Assembly (NCBI GenBank): GCA_027040375.1
Contig: JALUMJ010000216.1
Location: forward strand, 1-18,793
Length of the DNA stretch: 18,793 nt
From: Campylobacteraceae bacterium
GTDB lineage: Bacteria; Campylobacterota; Campylobacteria; Campylobacterales; Sulfurospirillaceae
Direction: 5' to 3'
A program made the position numbers and the translations under genes. The notes below the pieces were generated by a model that did no database searches, was not told the DNA's origin, and was given only the letters and a program-made list of their open reading frames with translations. The stretch's first letter is position 1. Each line of letters begins with the position of its first letter. Below are positions 14,553 through 18,793 of this stretch, piece after piece.

Positions 14553-15797
14553 TTAATGTTTTTTTAGATTTTTATATAATATTTGTTTGCCTAATTCAAC
14601 ACCTGGTTGATCATAAGTATTTATATCTGTCATAGATCCAACCGCACTTGTTAAAAGTTCATAATACATGATAAGCGCTCCGATATTTTCAGAGCTTATT
14701 TTGTCGAGCGTTATTATATCTGTACTAACTTTTGAATCTATTAAACTTTGCATGGTAGCATCACATTGTGCGTTTATCAGCGTATTAAATGTTTGAGTAT
14801 TTATGAAATCAGTTTTTTCTATACCAAAAAGAGTGATATCAGGAACGCTCAATGCATTTTCAAAATCATTTACTTTTATAAATGTTACAGTTTTATCTCT
14901 AGTGCCTTCTATGATGAGTTGCAAAAAGGAGTGTTGATCAACTGAGCCTATCAAGCCAACTGGTGTGAGCCCAACATGTTTAGAATGCTTGTTTACCTTT
15001 CCAAGAGATTCTGCCCAAAGTTGAACATACCATTTTGTGAAGTTTTCCAATCCATCGGCATAAGAAAAAAGTACATTTATAGGTGTCTTTTCAGAATTTT
15101 CACTCAAATAATACGCTTTTTCCAAGAGATGATATTCATTTTCATCAAAAAAACTTTTAGCAAAATCTTGAGCCCCTTTTAAAACCAAAGGCATATCATA
15201 CCCCGCTATCATGAGGGGAACAATTCCAACAGCGCTTAAGACTGAAAATCTACCTCCAACATTTGCAGGAATATTAAACTCTTCTATATTGTGATTTTTG
15301 GCAAAGTGCGAAAGCGAAGAGTGCTCATCTGTGATGGCAAATATCCTTTTGGTATCCGTGCTAAAAAGGTCAATCTCAAAATAATCCAAAACGGTTTTAA
15401 ATATAGAAGTAGTTTCTATAGTTGCACCAGATTTTGAGATAACAAAAAATAGAGCTTCCTCTTTTTTTATCTTTTGCAAAGTCATGCTTATACTGACTGG
15501 GTCTGAGTTTTCAAGATACAAAATCTCTTTTACATTTGGGCTATAAGCTCTTAAAACTTGATCCACCGCCTTTATGCCAAGGCTTGACCCACCAATTCCT
15601 ATGATTACAATTTGTGAAAAATTTACCAATTTTAGATTTTTAACTCTATTTACAATCTCCTTAGAATTTGCAGGTAATTTATAATACCCAACTTCATCGC
15701 TATTCATCTCATCTTTCATAATTTCAAATGTCGCATCCATCTTTTCAGCAGATTTCTTCTCTACTTTGACATCAAAGCTTCTTCCAAAATTTAACAT
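14553..15797 (-). CDS. pgi: Glucose-6-phosphate isomerase Pgi
   Basis: Interconverts glucose-6-phosphate and fructose-6-phosphate in the cytoplasm, linking glycogen to central carbon flow. The 414-residue protein is compact compared with about 450 in Bacillus-type and 549 in E. coli enzymes, but both SIS domains are present. Motifs are VIIGIGGSSLGIKAVD (64-79), FFVISKSGATIETTSIF (117-133), signature NVGGRFSVLSAVG (179-191), QLWAESLGK (259-267; Glu263 probable catalytic base), DQHSFLQ (287-293; His289) and the C-terminal signature TYDQPGVELGK (394-404; Lys404). Start ATG 15797 lies 2 bases after the glgB stop. Its ribosome binding site GGAG (about 15805-15808) is embedded in the last codons of glgB, implying coupled translation. 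Placing pgi inside a glycogen operon suggests that gluconeogenic hexose phosphate is directed to storage. Confidence 0.95.
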   Translation of the reverse strand: MLNFGRSFDVKVEKKSAEKMDATFEIMKDEMNSDEVGYYKLPANSKEIVNRVKNLKLVNFSQIVIIGIGGSSLGIKAVDQVLRAYSPNVKEILYLENSDPVSISMTLQKIKKEEALFFVISKSGATIETTSIFKTVLDYFEIDLFSTDTKRIFAITDEHSSLSHFAKNHNIEEFNIPANVGGRFSVLSAVGIVPLMIAGYDMPLVLKGAQDFAKSFFDENEYHLLEKAYYLSENSEKTPINVLFSYADGLENFTKWYVQLWAESLGKVNKHSKHVGLTPVGLIGSVDQHSFLQLIIEGTRDKTVTFIKVNDFENALSVPDITLFGIEKTDFINTQTFNTLINAQCDATMQSLIDSKVSTDIITLDKISSENIGALIMYYELLTSAVGSMTDINTYDQPGVELGKQILYKNLKKH

Positions 15798-15799
15798 GC

Positions 15800-17719
15800 C
15801 TATACTCCTTTTATATATAAAACACTAAGTGGAGGCAATACAACTTCAAGTGTAAAATCCCTACCATGTGTTTTTTCTTTTTTTGTTTTTAATATCTTAG
15901 TGCTTTTGTCATTCCAACCTGCAAATCTCTTATCTTGTGAATTAAATATCTCTTTATATCTTCCACTTGTTGCCAAACCCAACTTGTAGCCGATATGAGG
16001 CTTATCTGAAAAGTTGCAAACTATGATGATATTTTCTTCTTTTTTGTCAGATTTCCTGATATAAGAGATAACATTTGCGCTATAATCATTTTCATCAATC
16101 CACTCAAAACCTTCTTTTTCGCAATCGTACATGTGAAGGGCTGGCTCTTTTTTGTATAGTTTGTTTAACTCTTTTATCAATTTGCTTATGCCCTTATGTT
16201 CATCTTGAGCCAACAGATGCCAATCAAGACTTTGCTCATAATTCCACTCTGCAAATTGCGCAAACTCTCCACCCATAAATAGAAGTTTTTTGCCAGGATG
16301 TGCATACATCAAAGAGTACATAGCTCTCAAATTTGCAAATTTTTGATTATTGTCCCCAGGCATCTTGTTTATAAGTGAGCCTTTCATATGCACTACTTCG
16401 TCATGACTCAACGGAAGTATATAATTTTCCTTATACATGTAAACAAAACTAAAAGTCAAATCATTATGATGATGTTGCCTGTGCAAAGGGTCATTTTTCA
16501 TATATTTTAATATGTCATGCATCCAACCCATGTTCCATTTATAACCAAAACCAAGTCCACCATCACTGACCTTTCCTGTAACCAAAGGAAAATTTGTTGA
16601 CTCTTCTGCAAACATCATGATATTCTCGTTTGACGCATACGCAGTAGAGTTTAATTGCTTTAGAAATTTTATAGCCCCAAGATTTTCATTGCCACCAAAT
16701 TTATTTGGAAGCCATTGACCTTCTTTGCGACCATAATCAAGATACAACATGGAAGCAACCGCATCAACCCTGATGCCATCTATATGATACATCTCAAGCC
16801 ACATTTGAGCTGAACTTATCAAAAATGCTCTCACTTCATTTCGTTCATAATTAAATATAGCGCTTCCCCACTGAGGATGATATCCCTGCCTTGGGTCTTT
16901 GTGTTCATAAAGACAAGAGCCATCAAAATTCATAAGACCATGTCCGTCAGTCACGAAATGAGATGGAACCCAATCCAATATAACACCTATGCTGTTTTTG
17001 TGCATAATCTCGACAAATTTCATAAAATCACTTGGAGTTCCAAACCTAGAAGTAGGAGCAAAATATCCACTAGTTTGATATCCCCAAGAGCCATCAAATG
17101 GAAATTCGGTGATAGGCATTATCTCCACATGTGTAAAACTCATCTCTTTTAGATAGTTTGCTAATGCAAAAGCAGACTCTTCGTAGCTAAGAAATCTATT
17201 GTCCTCTTCTACTTTTCTTTGCCAAGAGCCTAGATGCACTTCATAAACGCTGATGGCAGTTTTATGAGAATTTTGCTTGGCTCTGTTTTTCATCCATTTT
17301 TTATCATTCCAAGAAAAAGTGGTTATATCATAAACTTTTGAAGCAGAATTTGGAGCAACCTCTGCATAAAAAGCATAAGGATCAGATTTGTCAGCATTGT
17401 GATTAACAAAATCATTAAATATATGATATTTATAGTTTTCGCCTTCCTTTAAACCTTCGATAAAACCTTCCCAAATACCTGAATTATCAGTTCTTAGTTT
17501 TAAGTGGTGAGAATTTATATCATAACTGTTAAAATCTCCTATAACGCTAATTTTTTTTGCATTTGGTGCCCAAACTGCAAAATAAACACCTTGTTTTCCA
17601 TCCCTTTTCATGATATGTGAGCCAAAATGCTTATAAAGCTTTGAGTGGGTGCCTTCTTTAAAAAGATAAATATCTAAGTCACTAAATCTACTTATATCGT
17701 GGTAAATATCATATCTCAT
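15800..17719 (-). CDS. glgB: 1,4-alpha-glucan branching enzyme GlgB
   Basis: GH13 enzyme that cuts alpha-1,4 chains and re-attaches them as alpha-1,6 branches in glycogen. A CBM48 domain (about 25-135; GVYFAVWAPNAKKISVIGDFN) precedes the barrel. Catalytic motifs are EVHLGSW (160-166), GVILDWVPSHF (245-255), DGIRVDAVASMLYLDYGR (314-331; nucleophile Asp319), FAEESTNFP (370-378; acid/base Glu372) and LSHDEVVHMKGS (437-448; Asp440). A C-terminal beta domain ends at PPLSVLYIKGV. The length of 639 residues corresponds to the single-CBM48 type, shorter than the 728 of E. coli, which has an extra N-terminal module. Start ATG 17719 lies 1 base after the glgA stop; the only upstream purine stretch, AAGAGAT, is weak, so coupling to glgA is likely. 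Confidence 0.96.
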   Translation of the reverse strand: MRYDIYHDISRFSDLDIYLFKEGTHSKLYKHFGSHIMKRDGKQGVYFAVWAPNAKKISVIGDFNSYDINSHHLKLRTDNSGIWEGFIEGLKEGENYKYHIFNDFVNHNADKSDPYAFYAEVAPNSASKVYDITTFSWNDKKWMKNRAKQNSHKTAISVYEVHLGSWQRKVEEDNRFLSYEESAFALANYLKEMSFTHVEIMPITEFPFDGSWGYQTSGYFAPTSRFGTPSDFMKFVEIMHKNSIGVILDWVPSHFVTDGHGLMNFDGSCLYEHKDPRQGYHPQWGSAIFNYERNEVRAFLISSAQMWLEMYHIDGIRVDAVASMLYLDYGRKEGQWLPNKFGGNENLGAIKFLKQLNSTAYASNENIMMFAEESTNFPLVTGKVSDGGLGFGYKWNMGWMHDILKYMKNDPLHRQHHHNDLTFSFVYMYKENYILPLSHDEVVHMKGSLINKMPGDNNQKFANLRAMYSLMYAHPGKKLLFMGGEFAQFAEWNYEQSLDWHLLAQDEHKGISKLIKELNKLYKKEPALHMYDCEKEGFEWIDENDYSANVISYIRKSDKKEENIIIVCNFSDKPHIGYKLGLATSGRYKEIFNSQDKRFAGWNDKSTKILKTKKEKTHGRDFTLEVVLPPLSVLYIKGV

Positions 17720-17720
17720 C

Positions 17721-18793
17721 TTATCTCTTTTTCTCTAGTGCATATTTATAAACTTCTTCATAAGATTTAGCCGCTTTTTCCCAGTCAAATCTCATCTTCA
17801 TCCCTCTTTTTTGCATCTTTTTAAAATTTTCTTTATCATTTGTATATACATCTACCGCCCATTTGATAGTATTATAAAGTGCTCCGCCACTTGCTTCGTA
17901 AAATTTAAATCCATTGCCACTTAAATTTTCCTTGTTAAAATTCTCTATAGTGTCATCCAATCCACCAGTTGCTCTGACTATCGGAAGTGTTCCATATCTA
18001 AGTGAATAAATCTGATTTAAACCACAAGGCTCAAATAAGGAAGGCATCAAAAACAGATCGCTCCCAGCTTCTATTTGGTGAGCTAAAGTATCACTATATC
18101 CTATATGAACTCCTAGTTTGTCTTTGTGTTTTTTTGCCTCTTCGCTAAAGAAAAATTCAGCCCATTTCTCTCCAGTTCCTAATATCACTATTTGAAGATT
18201 TAGTTGCATCAAACCAGAAAGTATTTCAGCAATCATACCTAAACCCTTTTGCTCTGCAAATCTTCCAACAAAACCGATAAGTGGGATACTATTGTCTTGC
18301 TTTAAGCCAAAATGTTTTTGAAGATCTTTTTTGCAAACTTTTTTTCCAACCATGTCATCAAAATCAAATTTTTGAGCTATTTTGGTATCTACTGATGGAT
18401 TCCATTCGTCATAATCAACACCATTTAATATACCAAAAAGCTTTTGGTTGTGTGCATTTATATGATTTTCCAATCCAAAACCAAATGCACTTGTTTGTAT
18501 CTCTGAAGCATATTTTTTTGATACCGTAGTAACTGCATCCGCATGGGCAATTCCACCTTTTAGTGAATTTAAGGCATCGTGACTTTCAAATTCCATAGGA
18601 TTAAAATGCTCCCATCCAACTTCAAGCACATCCATAGCACCTTTAAAAAATTCCCCTTGATGTTGAAGATTGTGAATAGTCAAAACTGTAGCTGCATTTG
18701 CAAAATCATGTATAAATCTTGTTTTGCTAAGTAGTGGCATAGTTGCTGTGTGCCAATCATTTACATGTATGATATCTGGAGTAAAATTTAGTT
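17721..18793 (-). CDS. glgA: Glycogen synthase GlgA (N-terminus outside the window)
   Basis: ADP-glucose-dependent GT5 glycosyltransferase that extends alpha-1,4 glucan chains. The frame is open to the window end, giving the last 356 residues. It enters with LNFTPDIIHVNDWHTATMPLL, the conserved block in the first Rossmann lobe that includes HVNDWHTA, so an internal ATG at 18740 is not the true start. Further motifs are FGILNGVDYDEWNP, PLIGFVGRFAEQKGL (hinge and donor lobe) and the GT-B donor site MPSLFEPCGLNQIYSLRYG with its conserved glutamate, followed by RATGGLDDTI. The C-terminus ends YALEKKR. The enzyme is the first visible gene of the minus-strand operon. glgC, which makes ADP-glucose, is not seen and may lie beyond the window edge. 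About 100-120 residues are missing by comparison with the 477 of E. coli. Confidence 0.95.
   Translation of the reverse strand, partial: LNFTPDIIHVNDWHTATMPLLSKTRFIHDFANAATVLTIHNLQHQGEFFKGAMDVLEVGWEHFNPMEFESHDALNSLKGGIAHADAVTTVSKKYASEIQTSAFGFGLENHINAHNQKLFGILNGVDYDEWNPSVDTKIAQKFDFDDMVGKKVCKKDLQKHFGLKQDNSIPLIGFVGRFAEQKGLGMIAEILSGLMQLNLQIVILGTGEKWAEFFFSEEAKKHKDKLGVHIGYSDTLAHQIEAGSDLFLMPSLFEPCGLNQIYSLRYGTLPIVRATGGLDDTIENFNKENLSGNGFKFYEASGGALYNTIKWAVDVYTNDKENFKKMQKRGMKMRFDWEKAAKSYEEVYKYALEKKR

Noticed and set aside
18740..18793. ATG 18740 as the true start of glgA
   Set aside because: The frame stays open upstream and encodes the conserved PDIIHVNDWHTA block, so the gene runs past the window end.
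1..18793. Mobile elements, CRISPR arrays, phage or defence genes
   Set aside because: No transposase, integrase, repeat-spacer pattern, long direct repeat or att-like duplication at the tRNA was seen; the gene content is housekeeping and storage metabolism.

Overview
The window is an AT-rich, gene-dense chromosomal segment that reads as Campylobacterota (Epsilonproteobacteria). The protein sequences and the run purD, RDD protein, lptD, phosphoribosyltransferase, pnp and atpE fit that phylum, with atpE lying away from other ATP synthase genes. Because NhaD and a glycogen operon are also present, I lean towards a Sulfurimonas/Sulfurovum-type free-living member over Helicobacter or Campylobacter; the genus is inferred. 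I see no mobile element, integrase, CRISPR array or rRNA.

Layout. Positions 1-304 hold a head-to-head pair with overlapping 5' ends: a partial DUF721/DciA-like gene on the minus strand, apparently leaderless, and a 43-residue LptM-like lipoprotein gene on the plus strand. The lipoprotein gene opens a compact plus-strand run: lptM-like, nadB, nhaD, guaA, hemD. At 5344-5567 lies a structured non-coding RNA with 6S RNA architecture and its own promoter and terminator. The terminator abuts the ribosome binding site of purD, which starts the next run: purD, RDD membrane protein, lptD, COG1926-like phosphoribosyltransferase, pnp. After a 133-base intergenic region with an inverted repeat, a promoter and leader hairpins comes monocistronic atpE, then a hairpin and tRNA-Leu(GAG). 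Only 5 bases past the tRNA the strand switches: a tightly packed minus-strand operon glgA (cut by the window end), glgB, pgi and glgP-like points towards the tRNA.

How the genes work together. The plus-strand genes are mostly housekeeping: NAD synthesis (nadB), GMP and purine synthesis (guaA, purD), haem precursor (hemD), RNA turnover (pnp), the ATP synthase c ring (atpE) and Na+/H+ exchange (nhaD). LptD builds the LPS export pore, and the small lipoprotein at the start of the window resembles LptM, which in E. coli helps LptD mature. The minus-strand operon is a glycogen module: GlgA extends and GlgB branches the polymer, the phosphorylase-family protein would act on it, and Pgi links glucose-6-P to fructose-6-P.

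Most interesting points: the GlgP-like protein has threonine where the phosphorylase family carries its pyridoxal-phosphate lysine; the overlapping lptM-like gene is easily missed by annotation; the probable 6S RNA terminator directly precedes purD; PNPase has a Gly/Arg-rich linker between KH and S1; and the atpE leader contains an unassigned structured element.
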